DNA from: Nonomuraea rhodomycinica
GTDB lineage: Bacteria > Actinomycetota > Actinomycetes > Streptosporangiales > Streptosporangiaceae
Direction: 5' to 3'
Length of the DNA stretch: 64,000 bases
Assembly (NCBI RefSeq): GCF_013363995.1
Contig: NZ_JABWGO010000001.1
Coordinates: forward strand, 1,187,222-1,251,221
Shown: positions 16,584-25,003 of the stretch, piece after piece
How positions within the stretch are numbered: the first letter of the stretch is position 1
How the letters are laid out: every line of letters begins with the position of its first letter
Notes under the pieces: model-generated
Told to the model about the DNA's origin: nothing
The model's database searches: none
The model's input: the letters and a program-made list of their open reading frames with translations, nothing else
Program-made: the position numbers and the translations under genes

Positions 16584-16602
16584 GCCGCCCGGAGCGGGCG
16601 GC
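16584..16602. terminator. 8-bp GC hairpin between convergent genes
   Basis: GCCGCCCG (16584-16591), loop GAG, then CGGGCGGC (16595-16602). It lies between the convergent 16183-16500 gene and the korSA-like gene and can serve as a terminator for either. Confidence 0.5.
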
Positions 16603-16653
16603 GGCGCGGCGAGCGAAGCGAGCCCTTGAACCAGTGAAGAAGATTTGAGCCCA

Positions 16654-17499
16654 TCAGACGCGCAGGATGATCTGGCTGTCGCCCCCGGCCTGTTCGATCT
16701 CGGCGGCGGGGAGGGCTTCGAAGCGGTCGGCGGGGGCTTCGATCTCGGTGTACTCCAGGGGCCGTCGGTCGTTGCTGAGCATGACGCGGCGGACGATCAG
16801 GAGCGGAGTCCCTATGGGTTCCATGTTGAGGTCTTCCCAGGTCTCGCCATAGGGCATCTGCGCGTGGACGGTGGTGATCCAGCGCAGCGGACCGTAAGTA
16901 CGTTCCAGGTGGGCGTAGTACTCCTCGCATGGGATCTCGTCATCCAGGTAGGGCCGGCCGTTCTCGTCAGCGGTGACGGTGCCCACGTGGTCTGCGATGA
17001 CATAGGAGCTGAGGTGGATCCGGGCATGGGTCTTGCTGTGCTGCCAGTGGGCGTAGCGGTAGATGCTCATGCGGCCTCGGCGCACGCCCAGGATGTCGGC
17101 TCTTGAGCCTTCGATGCTCATGAAGATCGGCGCGATGGCGGGGAGCCCTGCGGCAATGCGTTCGGCGTCGCTGGCGACGGTGACGTGCTCCCACCCTTGC
17201 TGTGCGGGATCGTATCCGGGGCTGAGTAGATCTTCGCGCTCGGTGCCGCCGAGTTGGATCAGGCGCCGGTCGGGCGTAGGGCGGACGAAGGTGCCTCGGC
17301 CATGGGCGACGGTTAGAAGTCCCTCGCCGACGAGTTGGGCGATGGCCTTGCGGATCGTGGGGCGAGACGTTGCGTACTCAGCCGCCAGGAATGCCTCACC
17401 CGGTAGGGCCTGGCCTGGTTTGTAGTGGTCTTGCAGGACGTCGGTGCGCAGTAGGTCGGCGATGATGCGCCACCGGGCGGCTGCCTTCTCGTCTGTCAT
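16654..17499 (-). CDS. korSA: GntR/HutC-type repressor, KorSA-like
   Basis: This 281-aa protein has an N-terminal GntR winged helix (WRIIADLLRTDVLQDHYKPG, then FLAAEYATSRPTIRKAIAQL) and a C-terminal UTRA-type effector domain (residues ~90-280, including RRGRMSIYRYAHW and PLLIVRRVMLSNDRRPLEYT). In pSAM2-like elements KorSA is such a protein and represses the replication/excision genes. Here it faces repSA across a gap with two matching palindromes, so it probably represses repSA-xis-int and itself. Its ligand is unknown. Confidence 0.82.
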   Translation of the reverse strand: MTDEKAAARWRIIADLLRTDVLQDHYKPGQALPGEAFLAAEYATSRPTIRKAIAQLVGEGLLTVAHGRGTFVRPTPDRRLIQLGGTEREDLLSPGYDPAQQGWEHVTVASDAERIAAGLPAIAPIFMSIEGSRADILGVRRGRMSIYRYAHWQHSKTHARIHLSSYVIADHVGTVTADENGRPYLDDEIPCEEYYAHLERTYGPLRWITTVHAQMPYGETWEDLNMEPIGTPLLIVRRVMLSNDRRPLEYTEIEAPADRFEALPAAEIEQAGGDSQIILRV

Positions 17500-17533
17500 G
17501 CTTCTTTGCTTCCCTTCCCACGTTTGCTCTTTA

Positions 17534-17552
17534 CAAGACGTAGCACGTCTTG
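17534..17552. promoter_or_regulatory. Operator 1 of the KorSA-like repressor
   Basis: CAAGACGTAGCACGTCTTG is a perfect palindrome with 8-bp arms around AGC. It lies in the gap between korSA and repSA. Confidence 0.78.
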
Positions 17553-17566
17553 GCTACCATGTCCAT

Positions 17567-19099
17567 GTGAGCCAAGACGTAGCACGTGTTGAAGCACATG
17601 TAGGCGACGAGGCGAAGGAGGTCATCATCAGCAAGGAGGAAAGCGCACACGACCAGCCGGACTGGCTGGTCGATCTGGCTCGGGTCGTCAACTCCCCTGG
17701 CTACCGCAGGTGGAAGGCCATGGTCGCCGCCATCGGCGGCTGCTCCCACCCGATCCACCTCGCAGGCGAATCCCTGATCGTGGACGCGCGAACCGGCGAG
17801 GTCCTGCACACCTACCGCACCGATGACGAACCGTCCGGGCGGCTCCTGGTCGCCTGCGGCAATCGCCGTGCTTCGGTCTGCCCGGCCTGCTCAGAGGTCT
17901 ATCGCGCCGACACCTTCCAGCTCATCCGCGCCGGGCTGTCTGGAGGCAAGGGCGCGCCAGAGACGGTCAGCGCCCATCCTCGGGCGTTCGTCACTCTCAC
18001 CGCCCCGTCGTTCGGACCAGTCCACTCGGAACGGGACGGCAAGCCATGCCGTCCCCGCAGGCGCGACAAGCTCTGCGAGCACCAGCGCCCGGTCGGGTGC
18101 CACGTCCGCCACGATCGGCACGATCCACGGCTCGGCCAGCCTCTCTGCCCGGACTGCTACGACTACACCGGCGCGGTCCTCTGGCAGGCGCACGCGGGCG
18201 GGCTGTGGCATCGCTTCACCTTGGAAGTGCGCCGCAGCCTGGCCAGCGGAGCAGGGATGAGCCGCCGGGAGTTCAGCCGTCTCGTTCGGGTGTCGTTCGC
18301 CAAGGTCGCCGAGTACCAACGGCGCGGCCTGGTTCACTTCCACGCCGTCATCCGCCTGGACGGCCCCGGCAGTTCACAGGAACCGCCCCCTGACTGGGCC
18401 GATCACCTTCTCCTCGTCCGCGCGGTTTCGGCTGCCGTCCAGAGGGTCCGGCTTGTCACTCCCCCAAGTCCTCTTGGCCGGTGGGAGTTGCGGTGGGGTG
18501 ACCAACTGGATATCCGGCCTATCCTGCTCGACCCGAACGCCGAAGGTCTGAGCGAACGAGCAGTGGCGGGCTACATCGCCAAGTACGCCACCAAGGGCGC
18601 CGAAGCCTCCGGCACCGTTGACCATCGCCTGTCGTGCCCGGCCTGCGCAGGGCGAGGACGGCTGAGTCTGATGGCCACCTGCGGCCTATGCCACGGCACC
18701 GGCCTCAAGCCCGGTCTCCACCTCGACGCCCTTCCCGTCACCGAGCACGCCCGACGCATGATCCGTACCTGCTGGGACCTCGGCGCGCGCCCCGAGTTCG
18801 CCGCCCTCCGGCTCCGCCCCTGGGCGCACATGCTCGGGTTCCGGGGACACTTCTCCACCAAGAGCCGCCGCTACTCCACCACCCTCGGGGACCTGCGCAG
18901 CGCACGCGCCCAGCATCGGGCCGCCGAAGCGCGGGAGCATCATGGCCTGCCCGCTGTCGGCGATGCGACCACGCTCGTGCTCGGGCACTGGCGGTTCGCC
19001 GGGATCGGCTACACACCAGGTGAAGCCATCATGGCCGAGCACATCCGGCAGCGCGTCCAGACCGCCCGAAAGATCGCGGCAGAGGCGGAGGACGGATGA
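17567..19099 (+). CDS. repSA: Replication initiator, RepSA family
   Basis: About 510 aa from GTG 17567. It has the features of rolling-circle RepSA proteins: a Cys pair near the start (SVCPACSEVY), the HUH metal motif in GLVHFHAVIRLDG, the nicking Tyr region GYIAKYATKGAE, and a zinc-finger-like CPACAGRGRLSLMATCGLC. It nicks an origin to replicate the excised circular element. The start is uncertain: two good ribosome sites (AAGGAGG at 17615-17621 and near 17633) are not followed by an ATG or GTG at proper distance. The 3' end overlaps xis by four bases. Confidence 0.85.
   Translation: MSQDVARVEAHVGDEAKEVIISKEESAHDQPDWLVDLARVVNSPGYRRWKAMVAAIGGCSHPIHLAGESLIVDARTGEVLHTYRTDDEPSGRLLVACGNRRASVCPACSEVYRADTFQLIRAGLSGGKGAPETVSAHPRAFVTLTAPSFGPVHSERDGKPCRPRRRDKLCEHQRPVGCHVRHDRHDPRLGQPLCPDCYDYTGAVLWQAHAGGLWHRFTLEVRRSLASGAGMSRREFSRLVRVSFAKVAEYQRRGLVHFHAVIRLDGPGSSQEPPPDWADHLLLVRAVSAAVQRVRLVTPPSPLGRWELRWGDQLDIRPILLDPNAEGLSERAVAGYIAKYATKGAEASGTVDHRLSCPACAGRGRLSLMATCGLCHGTGLKPGLHLDALPVTEHARRMIRTCWDLGARPEFAALRLRPWAHMLGFRGHFSTKSRRYSTTLGDLRSARAQHRAAEAREHHGLPAVGDATTLVLGHWRFAGIGYTPGEAIMAEHIRQRVQTARKIAAEAEDG
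17573..17591. promoter_or_regulatory. Operator 2 of the KorSA-like repressor
   Basis: CAAGACGTAGCACGTGTTG repeats operator 1 with one changed base, centred 39 bp downstream. If repSA starts at GTG 17567 this operator lies within its first codons. Confidence 0.75.
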
Positions 19100-19296
19100 C
19101 ACCAGCCCCATCCGCCCACGATCGGCGGCTCTACCGCGTCACCGACGCCATGCACCTGCTCAGCCTCAGCCGGAGCGTGATCTACGAGCTCATCCGCTCA
19201 GGACGGCTCCGCTCCGTCACCCAGGGGCGTACGCGCCTCATCCCCGCCTCAGCCATAGAGGACTACATCTCCCTACTCGAACAGGAGGCTTCATGA
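19096..19296 (+). CDS. xis: Excisionase, MerR-like helix-turn-helix
   Basis: 66 aa with a winged helix typical of AICE Xis proteins: YRVTDAMHLLSLSRSVIYEL, IRSGRLRSVTQGRTRLIPAS and AIEDYISLLEQ. It starts inside the repSA stop (ATGA) and ends overlapping int by four bases (ATGA), so the three genes are translationally coupled. It directs integrase toward excision by bending DNA at the att arms. Confidence 0.85.
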   Translation: MTPAPSAHDRRLYRVTDAMHLLSLSRSVIYELIRSGRLRSVTQGRTRLIPASAIEDYISLLEQEAS

Positions 19297-20438
19297 CCGA
19301 ACGACGCAGCCGGGGAGACGGCGGCCTGCACTGGGACGAGAAGCGGCAACGTTGGATCGCCTCGGTGACGGTCGGCTACACCCCGGCCGGCAAGCGCATC
19401 GTCAAGAAGGCGAGCGGCAAGACCAAGACCGAAGCCAAGGCCAAGCTCAAAGAGATCATCCGCGACCACGAGGACGGACTTGCCAGCGGCCCGGCGAACT
19501 ACACCGTGGCGGATGCCGTGACGAGCTGGCTCGCCTACGGCCTCCACGGCCGTAATCAGAACACGGTCATCAACTACCGAACCCTGTGCGACAAGCACAT
19601 CATCCCCGACCTTGGCGCGCGCAAGCTGCGCGAACTGAGCGCCGAGGACGTGGACCGATGGCTCGTCGGCAAGGCCAAGGTACTCAGCGCCCGCACAGTA
19701 CGGCTGCTCCACTCGTGCCTGAACCGCGCGGTGAAGTTCGCCCAGGCCCGCGACAAGGTGAAGCGCAACGTCGTGGGCCTCTGCGAGATCCCCGAGGGCA
19801 AGGAAGGCCGTCCGTCCAAGTCCCTCACCCTCGACCAGGCGACGGCCCTCCTCGACGCGGCCGAGGGGACGCGCCTGTACGCCTACGTCGTCCTCTCGCT
19901 GCTGATCGGTGCCCGTACGGAGGAGCTGCGGGCGCTCACCTGGAAGGAGGTCGATCTTGTCGGGGACCCGGACAGGGACATCCCACCGTGGATCGCCGTG
20001 TGGCGCTCCGTACGCGAAGGAGGCGACACCAAGACCAAGCGCTCACGGCGCTCCCTGGCGCTGCCCAAGCGCTGCGTGGAAGCGTTGAAGGCGCACCGCG
20101 AGCAACAGCGGAAGGACAGGAAGGCGGCGGGCGACAAGTGGCAGGATCACGGGCTCGTCTTCGCCTCGCTCGTCGGCACACCACTCGACGCCCACAATGT
20201 CCGACGCGCGTTCCGGAAGATCGTCAAGGATGCCGGGATGCCCGCGTACTACTGGACACCCCGCGAGATGCGGCACAGCTTCGTCTCGCTGCTCTCCGAC
20301 TCCGGCGTCCCGCTGGAGGACATCGCCCGCCTCGTCGGCCACAGCGGGACAGCGGTCACCGAAGCCGTCTACCGCAAGCAGATCCGCCCCGTACTCCTGC
20401 AAGGAGCGGCGGCGATGGACACCCTCTTCGCCCGGTAG
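19293..20438 (+). CDS. int: Site-specific tyrosine integrase
   Basis: This 381-aa protein has an arm-binding AP2-like start (GDGGLHWDEKRQRWIASVTV), a SAM-like core-binding domain (YTVADAVTSWLAYGL to about residue 170) and a catalytic domain. Catalytic residues visible are Arg in LLIGARTEELRALTW, the MRHSFVSLLSDSG box, GH in RLVGHSGTAV and Tyr in AVYRKQIRPV. The gene ends 75 bp before attR within tRNA-Pro, the usual place. It should join attP and the tRNA 3' end, restoring the tRNA on insertion. Confidence 0.93.
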   Translation: MTERRSRGDGGLHWDEKRQRWIASVTVGYTPAGKRIVKKASGKTKTEAKAKLKEIIRDHEDGLASGPANYTVADAVTSWLAYGLHGRNQNTVINYRTLCDKHIIPDLGARKLRELSAEDVDRWLVGKAKVLSARTVRLLHSCLNRAVKFAQARDKVKRNVVGLCEIPEGKEGRPSKSLTLDQATALLDAAEGTRLYAYVVLSLLIGARTEELRALTWKEVDLVGDPDRDIPPWIAVWRSVREGGDTKTKRSRRSLALPKRCVEALKAHREQQRKDRKAAGDKWQDHGLVFASLVGTPLDAHNVRRAFRKIVKDAGMPAYYWTPREMRHSFVSLLSDSGVPLEDIARLVGHSGTAVTEAVYRKQIRPVLLQGAAAMDTLFAR

Positions 20439-20513
20439 TCACTCAGTTAGTCACTCACCAATGCGAAAGGGTGCCATCCTGATGGATGACACCCTGCTCG
20501 ACCAGTGTCGAAC

Positions 20514-20590
<77 letters not shown>

Positions 20591-20680
20591 GTGTGTGTCC
20601 GTCCCTGCGGGGCGAGACGTCATAACCTTAGCGCACATCGGAGGCGCCCGTGCACATCGCGGGCGGGAGCGGAGGGGACC

Positions 20681-21109
20681 TTGGGGCGTAGGCCGGCGAT
20701 CGACCGCGGGGAGCTGGCGAGGCTCGTGGCCGAGGGGTGGAACGTGCGGGATCTGGCCGCGCACTTCGGCGTGAGCGAGTCCGGGGTGCTCCAGGCCAAG
20801 CGTGCCGCCGGGCTGGTGAAGCCGACGCTCGATCACAGCCGGGCCGTGCCGTGGAAGGTGGCGCGGGCGCACATCCAGTCCGGGCCCGCCACGAACCTGC
20901 GCAACCTGTCCGCCGCCGCCCAGGGGAAGCCGCCGGCGTCCGAGCGGTTGAACACCGCGCTGCGGTGGGCGCAGCGGCTCGTCGACGCGGGGCTCGACGT
21001 GGCGTACGACCCCGAGGAGGGGTTCCGGGAGGTGCCCGCCGACCCGAGCGGTCGATCCCATGTGGCGATGGTGCTGGCCGAGGCGCGGGAAGCGCTCCAC
21101 GTCGAGTGA
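20681..21109 (+). CDS. Helix-turn-helix protein next to tRNA-Pro
   Basis: From TTG 20681, preceded by GGAGGGG, the protein is 142 aa. The start is a helix-turn-helix: LARLVAEGWNVRDLAAHFGV, SESGVLQAKRAAGL. A helical middle and a short beta-rich end follow (LDVAYDPEEGFREVPADP). It resembles sigma-70 region 4-like or resolvase-like DNA-binding folds. It is probably ordinary chromosome flanking the insertion. The target is unknown. Confidence 0.6.
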   Translation: MGRRPAIDRGELARLVAEGWNVRDLAAHFGVSESGVLQAKRAAGLVKPTLDHSRAVPWKVARAHIQSGPATNLRNLSAAAQGKPPASERLNTALRWAQRLVDAGLDVAYDPEEGFREVPADPSGRSHVAMVLAEAREALHVE

Positions 21110-21337
21110 ATCGCGATCCGCCGGGCGGCGAGCTTCGTCTCACGCGGCGGCTCTCTGGCGATCTCCCCTTCGGAACGCGCCTGAGGGCCCCGCTCAGCCT
21201 CTCCCCCGCGGTCCGGGGCCCGATGCCCTCCCTGGCCGCGTCGTGGCTGACAGGGGCCTGTACGCCGTCCCTGAGCGTTTCGAGCGCCCGTTCGGGGGCA
21301 GACGCTGGTCTCAACACAGAGACCGGAGGCGAAGAAC

Positions 21338-21883
21338 ATGTCCACCTTGATCTGGGTGGCCGTCGTCGTGGTCGCGGTGGTGGCGCTCGCCGCAGTCGGC
21401 TACGTGGTGCTTCAGCAACAGCGCCGCAGCCGCCTCCGCGCCCGTTTCGGCCCCGAGTACGAACGTCTGATGGCCGAGCACGACAGCAAGAAGGAGGCCG
21501 AGCAGGAACTGCTGGCCCGTGAGCAGCGGCACGCGGAGCTCGACATCCGGCCCCTTTCCGAGCAGACGCGCAACAGCTACGCCAAGCGGTGGACCGAGGT
21601 GCAGGAGCGCTTCGTGGACGCGCCCGGCTTCGCGGTGACCGAGGCGGACCAGCTCGTGACGTCGGTCATGTCCGACCGCGGCTACCCGACGGACGACTTC
21701 GAGCAGCGGCTGTCCGACCTGTCCGTGGCCCACGCCTCGACGCTCGACCACTACCGCAAGGCCCATGAGATCAGCGGGCGCGCGGCCCGCAAGGAGGCCT
21801 CCACCGAGGAGCTCCGGCAGGCGATGGTCCACTACCGAGCGCTTTTTGAGGAACTGCTCGAAGAGACGACGCGAGGACGGTGA
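21338..21883 (+). CDS. Membrane-anchored helical protein
   Basis: This 181-aa protein has one N-terminal membrane helix (LIWVAVVVVAVVALAAVGYV) followed by a charged, mostly helical cytoplasmic part with coiled-coil character. The core (KRWTEVQERFVDAPGFAVTE, then EADQLVTSVMSDRGY) recurs in the C-terminus of the next protein. A ribosome site (GGAGGCGAAGAAC) precedes ATG 21338. The gene overlaps its neighbour by four bases (GTGA), so the two paralogous proteins are co-produced. It is conserved in actinomycetes as a hypothetical protein; the role is unknown. Confidence 0.7.
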   Translation: MSTLIWVAVVVVAVVALAAVGYVVLQQQRRSRLRARFGPEYERLMAEHDSKKEAEQELLAREQRHAELDIRPLSEQTRNSYAKRWTEVQERFVDAPGFAVTEADQLVTSVMSDRGYPTDDFEQRLSDLSVAHASTLDHYRKAHEISGRAARKEASTEELRQAMVHYRALFEELLEETTRGR

Positions 21884-22986
21884 AGGACGTGGGTGAAGAG
21901 ATGCGGGTGCCGTCGCAGCGCGGCGACCACCCTGACGACCGGTGGAACGACCGTCGTCGCGGCGCGCTCGACGACGTACGCGGCGACGACGACGTACGGG
22001 CGGCGCGGCCGGAGGACGACGACCTTCGCGTGATCGTCGATGACGACCACGACCACGACCGCGGTCATGACCATGGCCGTGATCGCGACAGCGACCGTGA
22101 CGGGCTGACGGGCATGGCCCACGACCCGGCGCGGGGTGCGACGACCGGTGACGACGTCCTGGTGGCCGGCGGTGAGGATGTCCGCCGTACGCGCGGCGAC
22201 GGCGACGGTCCCGATGACGGCGGCTTCACGGGCGGCCCCGGCCGCAGTGACGCCTCGCGCGACGACCTGCGTGACGACCTGCGTGACGACCGCGACGGTG
22301 ACGGTCACCTCGATGACGGGCGCGCCGACGACCGCCATACCGATGACCACCGCAGCAATGACCACCGCAGCAATGACCATCACACCGATGATCTGGCCGG
22401 TCCCGGACACGTGCGCGGTTCGAACGACGTGTACGGCTCGACCGAGCTGACCGGGCCGAACGACGCGAACGCGCGGCGCGACCCCTACGCCACCGGCGTC
22501 TCCACCGGCCCCGGCCCCGCCGTCGACGAGGACGTGGCGGGCCCCGCTCGCACCGCCCACGACGCTCCCCCGGCGACCGGCGACGACACCCCCGGCACCG
22601 GCGCGGACGGTGGCGCCAAGCCGTCCCACGCCGCCCCGGCCGACATCGTGCTGTTCGATCGGGACCCGGCCGAGGTGCAGGCGCGCTGGCGCGAGCTGCA
22701 GGCCGGCTTCGTGGACGACCCGGGTGAGGCCGTCAGGCGGGCCGACGGGCTGGTCGGCGAGGTAGTCGAGGCGCTCACGAGCGCGCTGACGTCCCGCACC
22801 GGCGAGCTGCGGCAGCGCTGGAGCGGCTCCGACGACCACGACACCGAGCAGCTCCGCCTGGCGCTGCGCGAATACCGGACGGTGCTGGAGCGCCTGCTGG
22901 CCCTCACCGGCGACACCGCCGGCACGGGCGCGGCCAGCAGCACGGGCGGCGGCACGGCCACCGGCACCATCACAGGGACGAGGTGA
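21880..22986 (+). CDS. Asp/His/Arg-rich low-complexity protein with paralogous C-terminal domain
   Basis: A 368-aa protein from GTG 21880. Residues ~10-180 are disordered, dominated by Asp, Arg, His and Gly, with tandem units such as DDLRDDLRDD and NDHRSNDHHTDD that arise from 12- and 15-bp DNA repeats near 22260-22390. The C-terminal ~110 residues (RWRELQAGFVDDPGEAVRRA, then LRLALREYRTVLERLLALTG) mirror the soluble domain of the upstream membrane protein. The Asp/His content could bind metal ions. The repeats should vary in number between strains. Confidence 0.65.
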   Translation: MKDVGEEMRVPSQRGDHPDDRWNDRRRGALDDVRGDDDVRAARPEDDDLRVIVDDDHDHDRGHDHGRDRDSDRDGLTGMAHDPARGATTGDDVLVAGGEDVRRTRGDGDGPDDGGFTGGPGRSDASRDDLRDDLRDDRDGDGHLDDGRADDRHTDDHRSNDHRSNDHHTDDLAGPGHVRGSNDVYGSTELTGPNDANARRDPYATGVSTGPGPAVDEDVAGPARTAHDAPPATGDDTPGTGADGGAKPSHAAPADIVLFDRDPAEVQARWRELQAGFVDDPGEAVRRADGLVGEVVEALTSALTSRTGELRQRWSGSDDHDTEQLRLALREYRTVLERLLALTGDTAGTGAASSTGGGTATGTITGTR

Positions 22987-22993
22987 GAGGCTC

Positions 22994-23191
22994 ATGCTCG
23001 CGGTTGTCGCGGCGATCGTGTTCGGGCTGGGGTTCCTGCTCGACTTGGTCAACGTCCGGATCCCGGGCGGCATCTCCGGTACGACGTTCATGCTCCTGGG
23101 GCTGATGTTCCTCGCCCTGCACCAGGCGGGCGTGGGGACGGCGAGCATCCGCGGCGGCTACAGCGGCTGGCGCGGACGCACGAGAAGGTGA
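22994..23191 (+). CDS. Small two-helix membrane protein (65 aa)
   Basis: Two hydrophobic segments (VVAAIVFGLGFLLDLV and GTTFMLLGLMFLALHQAG) flank a short loop, and a basic tail ends the protein (GYSGWRGRTRR). It starts 7 bp after the low-complexity gene and is the last gene before a strong terminator, so it probably belongs to the same operon. The function is unknown. Confidence 0.6.
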   Translation: MLAVVAAIVFGLGFLLDLVNVRIPGGISGTTFMLLGLMFLALHQAGVGTASIRGGYSGWRGRTRR

Positions 23192-23205
23192 GCCACAGCA
23201 GGGGA

Positions 23206-23242
23206 CAGGAGAAAGGCCCCCGGAGCGGGGGCCTTTCTCCTG
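23206..23242. terminator. Strong bidirectional terminator hairpin
   Basis: Arms 23206-23221 and 23227-23242 are perfectly complementary over 16 bp with a 5-nt loop (GGAGC). It sits between the plus-strand small membrane protein and the minus-strand anti-sigma gene, serving both directions. Confidence 0.85.
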
Positions 23243-23249
23243 CGACGGC

Positions 23250-23696
23250 TCACGAGGACTTGGCCGGGAAGCGCATCACGACCGTGCTGCCCCCGTCGCC
23301 CACCCGCAGGTGCAGGTCGGAGGAGAGCATGCGGGCGACCCACAGCCCCATGCCGCCGACGGAGCCGGGCATGGGGCCGGGCTTCCAGGTGCCGTGGTCG
23401 TGCACCTCGACCACGACGTCGCCGTCCTCGACCCACAGCCGCACCCTGGCCTCGTCGTCGCCGTGGGTGACGGCGTTGGTGGCGACCTCGTTCACGGCGA
23501 TGACGAAGTCGCCGATGGCCTCGTCGGGCATGCCGGCGCGGCGGGCCTCGTTCTCGGCGAACTGCCGGACCCGTGGCAGGTCCGGCAGCCGGTAGACGAT
23601 CTTCTTTGCGGGCGTGCCGGGCGGCGGGCCGGTGAGGCCCGCGTCAGGAGGATGCCCGTCCTCGCGCACCCGGCGACCCGCCCTTTCAGCCAACAA
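23250..23696 (-). CDS. Anti-sigma factor, RsbW-like HATPase
   Basis: A 148-aa GHKL kinase-like protein. The N box is NEVATNAVTHGDD, the G1 box VEVHDHGTW and the G2 region VGGMGLWVARML. Such proteins bind and inhibit SigB/SigF-type sigma factors and phosphorylate STAS antagonists on serine. The likely start is TTG 23696, overlapping the sigma gene by 11 bp, so both are made in step. The adjacent STAS, PP2C and sigma genes give a partner-switching module. Confidence 0.85.
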   Translation of the reverse strand: MLAERAGRRVREDGHPPDAGLTGPPPGTPAKKIVYRLPDLPRVRQFAENEARRAGMPDEAIGDFVIAVNEVATNAVTHGDDEARVRLWVEDGDVVVEVHDHGTWKPGPMPGSVGGMGLWVARMLSSDLHLRVGDGGSTVVMRFPAKSS

Positions 23697-24456
23697 GCTC
23701 GGCGCGCAGCTGGTCGAGGACCTTGCGCAGGATCCGGGACACGTGCATCTGGGAGATGCCGAACTCCGCCGCGATCTCCGCCTGCGTCATGTTGCCGAAG
23801 AAGCGCAGGAGCAGGATGTGCTTCTCGCGGGAGGGCAGGGCGTCGATGAGCGGCTTGACCGCCTCGCGGTCGACCATGGTGCTGAGCGTGTCGTCGTCCT
23901 CCGGGATGACGTCGCCGAGCGAGGCGGCGTCGTCGTCGGTGCCGAGCGGCGCGTCCAGCGACAACGTGCTGTACGCGGCCGAGGCATCGAGCGTGAGCAG
24001 GACGTCCTCCTCGCTGATGTTCATCTTGGCGGCCAGCTCGGCGACCGTCGGTGACCGGCCGAGCGTCTGGCTGAGGTCGGCGACCAGCCGGTTCAGCTCC
24101 GAGCGGCGCTCCTGGTAGAGGCGGGGCACGCGGATGGCCCAGGTGCGGTCGCGGAAGTGCCGCTTGACCTCGCCGGTCATCGTGACGACGGCGTAGCCGC
24201 GGAAGGCGTGGCCGAGCGTCGGGTCGAAGCCGTTGATGGCCTTCATCAGGCCCACGTACGCCGCCTGGAGAAGGTCCTCCAGCGGCTCACCGCGGTAGCG
24301 GTAGCGGCGGGCGATCTCCATGGCCAGCGGGCGGTGCATCTCGACGATGCGCTCGCGCAGCCGTTCCCGCAGACTGTCGGGGGTGTCGATCCTGACCATC
24401 TCGGCCAGGAGCTCTTCGGCGGTCAGCTCCTCGAGAACGATGTCCTGCACAGCCAT
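23686..24456 (-). CDS. Stress-response sigma factor, SigB/SigF family
   Basis: About 256 aa from ATG 24456 with AGGAG seven bases upstream (an ATG at 24471 is possible). Region 2 is RPLAMEIARRYRYRGEPLED, then LLQAAYVGLMKAINGFDP and RGYAVVTMTGEVKRHFRD. Region 3 contains RSPTVAELAAKMNISEEDVL and region 4 REKHILLLRFFGNMTQAEIA plus FGISQMHVSRILRKVLDQL. It directs RNA polymerase to general-stress or sporulation promoters. It is followed by its RsbW-like inhibitor. Confidence 0.92.
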   Translation of the reverse strand: MAVQDIVLEELTAEELLAEMVRIDTPDSLRERLRERIVEMHRPLAMEIARRYRYRGEPLEDLLQAAYVGLMKAINGFDPTLGHAFRGYAVVTMTGEVKRHFRDRTWAIRVPRLYQERRSELNRLVADLSQTLGRSPTVAELAAKMNISEEDVLLTLDASAAYSTLSLDAPLGTDDDAASLGDVIPEDDDTLSTMVDREAVKPLIDALPSREKHILLLRFFGNMTQAEIAAEFGISQMHVSRILRKVLDQLRAELVG

Positions 24457-24626
24457 CTCGCTGCTCCTCATACGGGTCGCAGGGCGGCTTCCACAGGAAA
24501 AAGCCCATGCAGAAGCACGCCTCGCGTCTACCTTCGAGACGAAAGCCCTCTGCTGGACTTCAGATCAAGTATGCCCCATCCCGCGGGACGTATTCCTCCC
24601 TGCCGCGGTGACAGTAGGGTTGCTTC

Positions 24627-24989
24627 GTGACAATGCCGGAGAACGGTGAGGGCTCTGTGGCAGCCCTGAGCCTGACCTCGTCGACCGTTAACGAGATCAC
24701 TGTGGTCAAGGTCGACGGGGTGCTCGACGCGACGACGCGCGAGCAGTTCGCCGACTACCTGTCCCTGGCGGGGCCGGACCTCATCCTGGATCTCGCGGGG
24801 GTGACGTTCATGGACTCGCGCGCGCTGGGGCTGATCGTGCACCAGTGGCAGACGAGCCTGGCCACGAGCTCGCGGTTCGCGCTGGTCGGGGTCGAGTACT
24901 CCAAGTCCAAGGTGATGTGGATCACCGGGCTGGCGCAGCGGCTGCCCCTGTACGACACGCTGGACGACGCGCTCGCCGCGATCGGCTGA
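24627..24989 (+). CDS. STAS anti-anti-sigma factor
   Basis: 120 aa with the STAS fold: ITVVKVDGVLDATTREQFAD, then DLILDLAGVTFMDSRALGLI, where the Ser in MDSRALG is the usual phosphorylation site. Unphosphorylated, it should bind the anti-sigma factor and free the sigma factor. It diverges from the sigma/anti-sigma pair across 170 bp. GTG 24627 or ATG 24633 may be the start. Confidence 0.88.
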   Translation: MTMPENGEGSVAALSLTSSTVNEITVVKVDGVLDATTREQFADYLSLAGPDLILDLAGVTFMDSRALGLIVHQWQTSLATSSRFALVGVEYSKSKVMWITGLAQRLPLYDTLDDALAAIG

Positions 24990-25003
24990 GCTCCCCCGGA
25001 ACG

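Noticed and set aside
22260..22390. CRISPR-like array in the Asp/His-rich gene
   Set aside because: The repeats are 12- and 15-bp in-frame coding repeats without unique spacers.
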